Shown piece after piece: positions 1-10,399 of a stretch of 64,000 nucleotides of DNA. Every line of letters starts with the position of its first letter. Positions within the stretch are counted from its first letter, which is position 1. The DNA is taken from positions 57,413-121,412 of the forward strand of contig ML986620.1 of assembly GCA_010094045.1 (NCBI GenBank), given 5' to 3'. The notes beneath the pieces are model-generated. The model was not told where the DNA came from, searched no databases, and saw only the letters and a program-made list of their open reading frames with translations. Both the position numbers and the translations under genes were made by a program. This DNA comes from Lojkania enalia. Its lineage: Eukaryota > Ascomycota > Dothideomycetes > Pleosporales.

Positions 1-583
1 GTTGTATTATATTAATCTATAATATCTTCTAAAGTATATTTAGTATACGAAGATAAGAAATAGCTCTATAACGCGATTACTAGCCTAATTTAATAAAGCT
101 TAATAAGACTAAGAAGTAGATAATTATTTAATATATACTAGATCTAGATATAAGAGGATTTCCGCTGTAGCTTACTACTATTTAAGATATAGCCAATTTA
201 CTACTAGCTATACGCTCTACTAGCTAGGTTAGAAAGAACTAGGTAGAGAACTTTATTAAACGTATACCTAAGCTTAAGGTTAAATTTAATTAAAAGTACG
301 ACTATTTAAGAGCTAAATATAAGGATCTTAAGGTTATAAGAGGCTGGTTCTATCTTATATAGAATATAAAGGCTAAGTATAATATTATTAACGAAGATAT
401 ATACAACTTTAACAAATTAGGCTTTATAATAGGTGTAATATCGATAGAAGTAGTAGTTATTAGCTCTAAGAGATAAAATTAACTAAAGCAGCTCTAGCTA
501 GGTAATTATAAGTAAACTATAGTTATCTAGAGTATTAACGCGATAGAATAGGTAATACTACCTTTTATTATCTTTATAGGTAT
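1..583 (+). pseudogene. pogo/Fot-type DDE transposase relic, N-terminal part (split by retrotransposon)
   Basis: Read in one + frame, this stretch follows the order of a Tc1/mariner pogo-Fot transposase. It has a CENP-B-like region with 'RRGFP'-like and 'KRIPKLK' words, then 'KYDYLRAK', then 'IYNFNKLGF' at about 400-423, where the family has the catalytic NFDETGF, so the first Asp is now Asn. It breaks off in 'FIIF.G' at 583. The reading continues in phase at 7770 once the retrotransposon and one copy of its 5-bp target duplication are removed. Stop codons are of the CAG/CAA/TGG-to-TAG/TAA kind expected from RIP. The element's left end lies outside the window. Identification is from translated motifs by eye, not from an alignment. 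Confidence 0.8.
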
Positions 584-886
584 TATCACGGACGCTCACG
601 CGTAGTTGGTTAATCGCACTTTAGGCAGTCAACTCTATTACTATGTACTACGTGTGAATATTAAGACGTTGCGTGAAGAACAGAGATATCTATATTATAC
701 AGGTTTTTATAGGGGCTAGGTCTGTGCTGCTGCACGGGCTAGCCGGGTCGGTGAAACCTTCCTCCATCGCGGTCAAGACAAGTCGGTTATATTCCAGCTA
801 GCAGCTGACAGCTGTCGCTGGCAGCTGGTTCAGGTATTATAGTAAGGGTGGTATAGGTGCAGAGGTGTCGCGGTATTACCGTAACA
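584..886 (-). repeat. Left (3') LTR of chromovirus copy 1
   Basis: 303 bp. The outer end reads TATCACGG where the intact family would start TGTTACGG/TGTCACGG, and the inner end is CCGTAACA. It is matched by 7462-7764, 9972-10274 and 15486-15788. This is the least RIP-altered of the four LTRs. Confidence 0.92.
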
Positions 887-959
887 GTACCCCCCTCTTA
901 GTTATGAGCTCCTGCGAGTCAGGTCTTCGTGTTGTATTCGGGTTATTTATAATCAAGTA

Positions 960-2124
960 ACGTAATAACATAGCGAGTGGCGCGACGTAGCGAGCGGCGC
1001 ACTCTACCACCTAAATTTTGCCTATAAGCAACTTGGAGACAGTTTATCCAACAACGCCTGGATTAATTAATTAGATAATATAGTAATACAATCGCTATCG
1101 CTATCCGACTTAGATAATCGCATTAGACACGTCTCAATTCGATGTCCTGGCTGCCTGCAGCGTCTACAGCGTCGCTATAGTCGATTCTCGGTCCTGCGAC
1201 GCGACCGTAATACAGCAGTCTCTTGCCTGATTTAGGTAGTTAAATCAATCTGTTCAATTAGATCTCCTGCCTCAGATCTTATTAGGATACCTTGTCTCTG
1301 AATCTGCCGTTTCGTACGCTGTTTTCGCTTGCTTATTGCCTTATTTGCCTCTCGCAGTGTCTTGTTCTTAGTTTAAAGCATCGCCAGCTCAGTCGCGAGA
1401 ACAAGCACACCCTTCTAGATCTGGTGTACAGCCTCTATAATGGGTGTCGGACTTGAATTTTGATGATTTATAATTCGATTGGTCATAAGTGTTGTTTGTA
1501 ACATGAATTCATCCTGCTTTGCAGGCGTTTTCGCGATCTAGGGCGTCGTGATAGTAGGCGTGATAGTAGTCTGAGGTGGTGGTATCTCCAATCGAACATT
1601 AAGCTTCGAAATGACCCGATCTGGTCCAAAAGGGACCAATCCGGTCCCTCTAAAGCCTCCTTTAGCATTATCCGATGTTATAGATAGCGTCGTACGAAGT
1701 TTCTAGGCCAGTCTTAGCTGACGTTGCGTCTACCGCGTCCACGCAGGATTAAATTGGCCATACCCGCAACGCGATAGTAGTTTAGAGGCTGTCCTCGGAG
1801 ATCTAGGTCAAGAATACGATTAGCAAGCACTCTCTCCTCTAGATTAGTTAACAGCCTCAAATTGGCCGTACAATCGCGCCTTGCTTTGATTCCGGCGCGT
1901 CGGCGTTGTAATGTTGTCTCTGACGCGTCAAATATCGCTGCAGCGCGTCGTACGCTTTAAATTTAATCTTGATCGATAGCGGATTTCGCAAGCTGTATTT
2001 AGGCCTCTTTTAAGGCAATTTGAGGCTGTTGTAATGATTGCATTGTGATAGTAGGGTAGTGTACCAAGTTTTGGTGATGGAGTGCGCCGCTCGCTACGTC
2101 GCGCCACTCGCTACGTTATTACGT
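960..2124 (-). mobile_element. Fot/Molly-like Tc1-mariner element, internally deleted (1165 bp)
   Basis: Terminal inverted repeats of about 44 bp (960-1003 and 2081-2124, one mismatch) begin ACGTAATAAC and contain two direct copies of a TAGCGAG(T/C)GGCGC motif. TA is duplicated at 958-959 and 2125-2126. The empty site is visible in retrotransposon copy 2 near 10353 (AAGTAGCAGTTATT). On the complement, bases about 1230-1380 give 'REANKAISKRKQRTKRQIQ', the typical C-terminal tail of pogo-Fot transposases. The DDE core is missing, so this is a non-autonomous derivative. It is far less A+T-rich than the host retrotransposon, so it probably inserted later or escaped much RIP. Confidence 0.85.
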
Positions 2125-2126
2125 TA

Positions 2127-2400
2127 GCAGTTATTAATACTAGCGTTAGTTAAGGTCGCATGCATATTAGCGCGACTAGTAGTCGATAGTAGTATAGGGA
2201 TCAGGTTAGGTCGCAGGTATATTGGCGCGACCGGTTGTTATCGTATAGCAGTACCATACTAGGGATCGGGTCGGTTCAGTTTATGTAGCAGTACCATGCC
2301 AGGGATCGGTAGCAGTATCGTTGCTGGCGTCATATCAGTACAGTATCGTTGCAGGCGTCTAAGAACATACTTAGATTAGACCCTAGCGCCCAATTGAGGA
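2127..2400. repeat. Degenerate short repeats in the 3' untranslated region of chromovirus copy 1
   Basis: Variants of 'AGCAGTACCATRCYAGGGATCGG', of 'AGCAGTATCGTTGC.GGCGTC' and of 'GTCGCA.G.ATATT.GCGCGAC' recur several times between 2127 and 2370. Copy 2 keeps only about one unit (10353-10395), so the array differs in copy number between the two elements. Confidence 0.6.
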
Positions 2401-5400
2401 TCCAGACGTAATATCGTATTCGGGTCTTGTTTATTCGGGTTTCTAGCGTGGTAATCTTCTGCGGCAGTTGTCTCAGCAAAGTTACTAGCCGGGTACCATT
2501 CTAGGTCGTGATAGCCAGTCCACTTAACTAGGTATTCGTGCCGGCGTCTCTGTCGGTTGTAGCGGAGATCTTCTATTCGCTCGACGAGGTATTCCGGTTC
2601 TCTATTAATCTCGATAGGTTCAGGGTTGTGTACTTATTAACCAGGCAAGTAGTCAGACGACTTGGGTGCTGGCTGTAATAGCGATACATGGAATACAGGA
2701 TGTATTTTAGCCGATTCGGGTAGCTTTAGTCTATAAGCGTGCGAGGACACCTTCGCGATGACCTTATAGGGGCCTATATTCTTCTAGTCAAGCTTTTTCG
2801 ACGGTCTTCGTGTGCGTATATTTCTAGCGTCTAGCTAGACTAGATTACCAACCTGATAGTCGGGGGCTGGTACGCGCTTGCGGTTAGCGTACTCTTATTA
2901 GAGCGCTTATACCCAGGTGAGTTCTTCTCTAATATACTCTATAATATCCTTCATCTTATCCACTAGTCTATTAGCTTCCTAGGCTATTAGGGACTGTTTT
3001 AGCGGTCGATAGATCCCTATAGGCGGCTCGAAGCCTATTTAAGGGTGCTGGCCAAAGTAGGCTAGAAATAGGGAGACTTTTATTAATTCGGACACTGTGT
3101 TGTTCGCTTTAAACTGCGCTGTTAGTAGCTATTTAACCTAGTCATCTTATTTATAGCTGGTATAAGCTTAGAGAACTTGTTCTATTACTACGTTAGCATT
3201 TTCTATCTAGCTATCAGTCTTTAAGTAGAAGCTGGTTAACATGCGCGTGTTAATTTATAGCTGTTTATAGAGCTCTTAGTAAAAGGTAGAAATAAACTAT
3301 ATCTTACAGTCGGACGTAATAGTATATAGCAGTCTATAGTAAACCTATATATAGTAATAGAACAGTTAGATAATATTAGGAGCTTCGATTCTTGCACATA
3401 GTATCAGGTGTCTGTACTTACTAAGCCTATTAACTACTACTATAATATTCGTACAACCTTCTAATTCTAGTAGATCGGTTATAAAATCTATAAAGATGTT
3501 TTAAAACTTTCGTTTAAGTATAGGCAACGGTTTTAGTAATCTATAGTACTTCTTTCTAGAAGCCTTACTTCTTTAATATATATAACAACAGCCTATATAT
3601 TATTATACTAAGTCGAACATCTTTAACTAATAGTACTCGCGCTAGAGTAGTTCTAAGGTCTTTCCTTAACTAGGGTATCTACTAGACGGCGAGTTGTAGA
3701 CAGTTTACAGCAGCTTAAGCTTTAGCTTATTATAGTCTAGTACTACGAATCGATTTTAATAGTATAGTTAGTTGTTATACTCTTTATAGTTAGCTAGAGT
3801 TAAGAGTTTAAATTAACAGGCTCCTTCTCTTAGTAGCTTTAAGATATCTTAGATTAGATTATCGTTTAGGTATTCTTCGTTAATAATATTTATAATCGAT
3901 CGGCCTACTTCTATCTATTAGAATAGTTTAGGACGAAGTAATATCTATTAATAACCTCTACGAGCCTCTTCTTATATAGGCTCGTCCTGTAACCTTTAAG
4001 TTAAGGTATTAGGCTTCTCTCTAAGTTTTCTAGGTCGGTATATAATACTAAAGTTAAACCTTAACAGGTATTTTAACTAACAGGCCTATTAGTAGTTTAG
4101 CTACTTTATTATTATAAAATATTATAGGTTCTTATAATTATTTAGCACTTTTATAAGAAATACTACGCCTTTTAATTCGGGCCTCTATTACTTAAAATAT
4201 TAGATAATTATAAGTAGTTCCTTATCGTATATCTTATAGTTACCTTTAGTAGGGTTTATATACTTAGAGAAGTAGGTAATAGGTCTTAGTTTACCATCAG
4301 CACCTCTCTAGAATAGCATGCCGGCTGTTATAAAATTAGACGCGTCAGCTTTTACTACTATTAGTAGCTTAAGGTTAAAGTATCGGAAAATTAGTATAGA
4401 GATAAAGGCATCCTTTAGATAGTTGAAGGAATATTAACAGCTATCGTTCTAGTTAAATCGAGTGTTCTTTTTAATTAGGGCTACTAAAGGGGAGACTTTC
4501 CGTAAGAAGTTGCTAATAAATCGTCGGTAGAAGTTTATAAAGCCTATAAAAGCTTAAACATCTTTTACGTTCTTAGAATATTTTTAGTTAACGATTATCT
4601 CTACCTTCTTTAGGTCTATACGGATCCCTTCTATAGTAATTATATACCCTAGATAGGTTACTTCTAACTAGTAGAACTTATACTTATTTATATTAAACTA
4701 TAGACTATTTACTCTTAAGGCTTTAAGAACTAGCCGGATATACTACTTATAATCCTTCAGATTCTTACTAAATATTAGAATATCATCGATATAGGTAGTA
4801 TAGAATACGTTAAAGTATAGTCTTAGCACGTTGTTTATAAAGTACTAGAACGTGCTTAGAGTATTAGTTAGGCTAAAAGATATTACTAGGTATTTAAACA
4901 GCCCGTAGCGTATATAAAAGGTAGTCTTCTATTTATCTTCCTTAACAATCCTTAGCTTATTAAACACGGTAATAATATTAAGTTTTATATAGTATTTAGC
5001 CTTACTAAGTCGGGTTAACGTTTCTTAGATTAGTAGAATCGGGTATCGGTTCTTAATAGTAATAGTATTTAAGGCTCTATAGTCTATATAGAATCGAAGA
5101 CTACCTCTAGGTTTTTTTATAAAGATTATAGATACAGCTACTAGTAATAAGCTTACTCTAATAAATCCCTTAGACAAGTTCTCGTTAAGGTACTTCTTTA
5201 GTACCTTTAACTCGTTCTAGAACATCCTGTAGAGTAGACCGAAACTAGTTTACTTACTATTCTCTAATTTAATCTTATAATCGTATAGTTGTCGTTTAAG
5301 TAGCTTATCTACATCCTTATATAAGAAGACGAATAACAGGTTGTAGTATTTTTTAAACACTTTAGTAATAGGGTTAATATATACTTTTAGGGCTAGAGCC

Positions 5401-7461
5401 TTATTAATATCAGCTATTAATATAGCGAAGATTTTATAGTTAGATTATTAGAAGAGTTAGACTAGTAGTACAGCGCCTATATAGTATATATCTAATTATA
5501 GCGCAGACTTCAGGTATTTAGGCTTAAATAGATCCTCTTAGCTATAATCTTTATTTAAAGTTAGATTGGTTTTAGTTTTAAGTTCTTTTAACTAGCGTAG
5601 TATTTTAGGCAGTTAATAATTATATTAGGTATAGCTTAACAGGCGGAGTTTTAAGCAGCGCTGCCTAAGCTTCGGGCTATATAAGGGTTATAAATTAGTT
5701 ACTTTAAAATCTCTTTTTATATTAAGTTCGGGTAGTTTATAGTCTTTAATAACTATTTAAGTAGCCTATTAGTAGATAGTAGTACTAGCAGGTTATAAGT
5801 ATTAAGTTAAGTATTAGTTAGCGGTAAAGACTAGCTATTTATTCTTGTAGTCTAGGTTTATATAATACTTATATATCTATAGCTGTTTTAGAATTAACTA
5901 GTATTTTTTTAGTATAGTTATATAGAGACGTGCTATTTCTAAATAGTTTAGGTGTTAGAGGGTTAAAGTAACTAAATAGGAGATAGTTTCCTTATAGAAG
6001 ACTTTTCTATTAAAGCCGGTTAAGTATAGATTATATAGGAGTTATATCTTTTAGAGTTTTAGGGTATATATAAGGTCTCTATAGATATAACTATAACTAG
6101 TAGCCCTAGTATTAATAAGAATATTAATATTTTACTAGACTAGGTCTTAACAGATTAAAAAAGAAGCTAGGATCTAGTAGTCCTATAACTATTTCTATAG
6201 AGGCTGGTTTTATAAGTATATAGAGATTCGATATAAGTATAGTCTTAAAAAACGATTTACTTTTAAGATAGACCTTTTAGCAATATTCTAGTTGGTAAGA
6301 CTAGCTGTATTTAGGAGTAAGAGTAATAGCCTCGTCTATAGAATAACGAGCGTGTCGAGGATTAGTTAGAGAATTAGTTGGAGGATTAAGAGTAGAACCT
6401 ACAGGGTATAATAGGGCTTTAAAACCCTTAATAGATTAATAGTAGAGGGGCGCTGTATTCTAGCGAAATATATCCCTTACTACTATACTTATAACAGCGT
6501 CCTTTACAGCAGCGCCTTTCTTATTTATTAGAGCCTATAGACGTGTAGCTAGAAGTATTAAGTTTTATAGCGTTCGGGTCCTTCTAGTAAGTAGTATAAT
6601 ACTTCGGTTGTTTACGGTAGTTACCGGGTAAGTAATATAGGTTAGTATCGTACAGGAAAATCAGGTTAGCGTAGTCGTTTAGGGTGCTAGGTATTATAAT
6701 ACTAATTATAGCACGGCAGAGCTTATTAGAGAGAGAACGTCGGAAATATACAATTTGTCCGGTCTTATTTAATTTAGTGTCTACAATCAGGCGTCGGAAT
6801 TTAGTAAAGTAAATAGAGAATCTGCTTTAGCCTTATTTTAAGGTCTCTAGCTTACTCTATACTATAGTCTCCTTATTCTAGTTACTATAGGTGGATTTTA
6901 AGAAGGCGACTAAGCTATCTATAGAGTTAATACTCTTATCTATTAATAGGTTAACTAATATTACTAGGTCTCGTTCTAGGTGGGAATAGGTATATAGAAG
7001 GTAGATATATTCGGTTAAGTATCGGTTAGTATTTCCTTCTAGTTTATAGCAGAGCTTTCTAATAAAGTATAAAAGCTCTAAATATTTACTAGAAAATATT
7101 AGAGAGTTAGGTAAACGGTTAGAATAGAAATATAGGTTATATATAGTCTTAGGCGGATTAGAAGTTAACGTAGATATCTATTTAGAAGCTAGAGTTATAG
7201 GCTAAGTTAGGCTAAGGGCGGGTGATAGTTCTATTACTATTAATATGCTAGTAGCTAGTAGAGGGGTAGCCGTTTAATAGCTACTAAATTCCCTTTATAT
7301 CGTTTTAAGGTCTAACTTATAGCGGTTCTCCTAGGTTACTAAGGCCTCTACTAGCATCTTGTTCTTCTACTATAAAAAGTCTAGTTTACCCTAGATCTTT
7401 TTAAATATACTAATAAACGCGTTCTCGTCTATAGCGTATAATAGTAGATAATGTAATATAA
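2401..7461 (-). pseudogene. gag-pol of chromovirus copy 1 (RIP-inactivated)
   Basis: This is the retrotransposon polyprotein. On the complement, reading from right to left: gag (about 7400-6300) has a CX2CX4HX4C knuckle near 6446-6500 with Cys-to-Tyr changes. The protease motif near 6104-6130 reads NTR where the active site should be DTG. The reverse transcriptase motif at 4782-4793 still reads YIDD. The integrase C-terminal region lies at about 2680-2950 and includes an HVSLL-like sequence. The pol end at about 2421-2612 encodes a chromodomain, 'EYLVERIEDLRYNRQRRRHE' then 'YLVKWTGY'. The chromodomain is nearly intact, whereas the middle of pol is full of TAG/TAA codons. The chromodomain is the hallmark of chromoviruses and is thought to direct integration to particular chromatin. 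Confidence 0.9.
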
Positions 7462-7764
7462 TATTACGGACGCTTATATACAGTTAGTTAATCGCACTTT
7501 AGGTAGTTAACTCTATTACTACATACTATATATAAATATTAAAATATTGCGTAAAGAATAGAGATATCTATATTATATAAGTTTTTATAGAAGCTAGGTC
7601 TATACTATTATACAGGCTAGCCGGGTTAGTAAAACCTTCCTCTATTATAATTAAGATAAGTTGGTTATATTCTAGCTAGTAGCTAATAGCTGTTACTAGC
7701 AGCTGGTTTAGGTATTATAGTAAGAGTAGTATAGGTGTAGAGGTATCGCAGTATTACTATAACA
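7462..7764 (-). repeat. Right (5') LTR of chromovirus copy 1
   Basis: 303 bp, TATTACGG ... CTATAACA. It aligns without gaps to 584-886. The differences I can see are transitions, with this copy carrying the A/T state. Confidence 0.92.
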
Positions 7765-7769
7765 GGTAT

Positions 7770-8790
7770 CTACTACCTCTCTATATAGTATAAAGAAGAT
7801 AATATTCTACTAACCTAGGCTATATAGGTTACTAATAACAGCTGGACGATAAATAATATTAGTATTAAATAGTTAAAGTACTTTAATATATATATAAAGG
7901 ATTATACTATTAGTATATATTAATTACTAATTCTTAACAGCTATAAGAGCTATAACTCACTTAAATTTAGGCAGCTCTATAAGAAAAAGAATATTATTAC
8001 TCTCTATATACCTTTATATTTATTATATCTACTATAGCTATTAGATATAGGTTATTTCTTATCTTTAAAGACTATATACGGGTGTTAAGTTAAGTAGCTG
8101 ATATGCGGTTATATTAACTATATTATAAAAATCGAGTTCTTATCCTATTTTAAAGCAGCTTTTAATATAGTAATTATAAAGAGTAATATTTTAAATAGCT
8201 TTTAAGATGCTAGTCTAGTTCTATTTAATTTAGATATAGTATTATTAAAGCTTAAATTTTAACTATATATACTAATACCCTCTATAGTTAAAGATACCCC
8301 TTAGGAGTTAAAAATACTAAATAATTCTATTAAATTTAAGTCTTAATCTATATACGTTTAATTAAGAGTTTAAAAATACCTAGATAGCTTATCTACTTTA
8401 ATAGTAGAGGTATTTAAATAGTTTATAAAGGGTACTATATATATAATATATAAAAACGTACTATTATACGCTTAAGTTACTAAACTTTAAGTAGCTAATA
8501 AGGTTGCTATATAATATTAATTATATAAAAGAAAGTATATATAGAAGAAAGATAACCTAATAATTAAAGAAGGTACTTAATTAACTACTCTAAAAAAGTT
8601 TAGTACTTATACTAATAGGAAGAAGGGTAGGAAGAAAGCGTATATTAATAGAGGCTAGCTAACTTAAAAGTACTATAAGTAGTATAGTAAGGCTAGGTAT
8701 AACTCGCGGACGTATAAAAATAATATTATAAATATAGAAGAATAGGCTACTATATTATATAATATAATAAAATATAAGAAAGTATAATAT
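7770..8790 (+). pseudogene. pogo/Fot-type transposase relic, C-terminal part
   Basis: This continues the transposase of 1-583 in phase: 'YKEDNILLT.AI.VTNNSWT' (the family has NNxWTTNxIGxEWLKHF), then 'LLILNSYKSYNSLKF' at about 7925-7975 (family LLILDGHESH, so Asp is now Asn), 'IITLYIPLYLLYLLQLLDIG' (family PPHSSHLLQPLDVG) and 'IKIEFLSYFKAAFN'. Near 8665-8710 there is a decayed C-terminal Cys-rich tail ('KYYK.YSKARYNSRTY'). The next recognisable boundary is the inverted arm starting at about 8926. I could not place this element's right terminal repeat. Confidence 0.82.
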
Positions 8791-8925
8791 TTTACGAAAA
8801 GTAGTTACGATTTTAGTATAGTTTTAGTATTATAATTAGCTCGCTTAGGTAATTAGCTTACTTATACTATATATTACTAATAAGCCTTTTTACTAATTAA
8901 ATTACTTACTAACTTAGTAATATCC

Positions 8926-9715
8926 CTTACTGCGTAGCGAGACATACTGTATAGCAAGATAAATAATAGGTACTTTAACTTTTAGTAACTAGAAAGCTAA
9001 TGCGTATAACAAATATTACTATAATTCTACGAAAATAATCTACTACAGCCAATTCTAAATATTTATATTCTACTTTACCTAAAAATTACGTTTATATTAT
9101 AGCTTCTACGCCTAATTCGTATAGCGCCTTATTTTATAGTATAATATACTTCTCTACCCACAACGTCAACCTTAAGCCTTTTTCGTCTAATTTTTGGTAG
9201 AATAGCCTTATTCTACCCTTATAACCTCGCTCTAATACTAGGAAGTTATTATTAGCTCTATACGCGCTGCGGGGCGTAGTTTTATATAGTACTAGCCCGT
9301 AGATTAGTACTTCTAGTAGAAGCTAACTACCGATCCGGGCTAATACGAGATAACTTTATACTATTTACCTTATACGCTAGTATATATTTTATATATAGCT
9401 ATACGAGTTGTATAAGCGTTTAAATTATTATTAAATCTAACTTAGAATTAGGAATAGTAATAAGTTTTAGGCCTAGCGTTTATTTAGTTAGCTACTGAGA
9501 TATATTTTAATATAACCTCTAACGGTTATAAGGATTTAGATCGTTTATATTTATAAGAGATAAGTACTAGTAGAACTATAGTAGTAGCTATATTTAACAA
9601 GGTTCTATACTATCTAAAGCTATATACAGTACTCTTCTCTTTAGCTATATCTATAAACTATCACCTTTGGTATAAGGGTATATCTAGAGGGAGTTAACTA
9701 TACTCTTTACTAGCG
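8926..9715 (+). repeat. Left arm of a long inverted repeat around the HET-NACHT-WD40 gene
   Basis: It matches the complement of 19317-20563 along its whole length. Strong blocks include GAAAATAATCTACTACAGC (9031-9049) and AGGAAGTTATTATTAGCTCT (9240-9259). The outer end reads CTTACTGCGTAGCGAGACATA followed by a second GTATAGCAAGATAAATAA motif. The right arm carries about 470 bp (roughly 19535-20005) that this arm lacks. No coding sequence was recognised in the arm. Confidence 0.8.
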
Positions 9716-9971
9716 TAATTAAAGCGTTTATTTACCTCTAGCTAGACTATAATAGTAAATAATTAACACGTAATTCTTGTACGTAGATATCCTATTACTT
9801 AATTTAGAGTATACTCGAAACTTTGCTGTAGCAAATTAGCAAGCTATATATATATGTTAATCCCCAGCCCTCTATAAAATAGAGAGAATAATAAATAAAG
9901 TATAGTAAATAAGAATAATATAAATAGTAGAACGTTATAAGATTTTAGCGCTTTAAGACGCGCTAAATATA
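9716..9971. other. Spacer between inverted arm and chromovirus copy 2; probable 3' flank of the NLR pseudogene
   Basis: A+T-rich, without a recognisable frame. Removing chromovirus copy 2 and one target duplication joins it to 15789, so it lies just downstream of the HET-NACHT-WD40 pseudogene. Confidence 0.5.
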
Positions 9972-10274
9972 TATTACGGACGCTTACGTACAGTTGGTTA
10001 ATCGCACTTTAGGCAGTTAACTCTATTACTACGTACTACGTGTGAATATTAAAATATTACGTAAAGAATAGAGATATCTATATTATACAGGTTTTTATAG
10101 GGGCTAGGTTTATACTACTGTACGGGCTAGCCGGGTTAGCGAAACCTTCCTCCATCGTGGTTAAGATAAGTCGGTTATATTCCAGCTAGCAGCTAATAGC
10201 TGTCGCTGGCAGCTGGTTCGGGTATTATAGTAAGGGTAGTATAGGTGTAGAAGTATCGCGGTATTACTATAACA
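9972..10274 (-). repeat. Left (3') LTR of chromovirus copy 2
   Basis: 303 bp, TATTACGG ... CTATAACA. Same family as 584-886, 7462-7764 and 15486-15788. Confidence 0.9.
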
Positions 10275-10399
10275 GTATCTCCCTCTTAGTTATAAGCTTT
10301 TACGAGTTAGGTCTTTGTGTTATATTTAGGTTATTTATAATTAAGTAGCAGTTATTATACTAGAGATTAGGTCGGTTCGGTTCTTACAGTAGTATTAGA

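Larger units (their letters stand above)
584..7764 (-). mobile_element. Ty3/gypsy chromovirus, copy 1 (degenerate, complete with both LTRs)
   Basis: The element is bounded by 303-bp LTRs at 584-886 and 7462-7764 and flanked by an exact 5-bp duplication GGTAT (579-583 and 7765-7769). It is on the - strand: the purine tract AAGAGGGGGG (complement of about 888-899) abuts the left LTR, which is therefore the 3' LTR. On the complement the internal part encodes gag, protease, reverse transcriptase, RNase H, integrase and a terminal chromodomain. A 1165-bp DNA transposon (960-2124) sits inside the 3' untranslated region. It split a pogo transposase when it inserted. It is inactive because the pol frame is full of RIP-type stops. 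Confidence 0.92.

Noticed and set aside
8926..9715. Considered as the right terminal repeat of the pogo element (1-8790)
   Set aside because: The sequence is the inverse match of 19317-20563, and its tip is oriented as the left end of a new unit.
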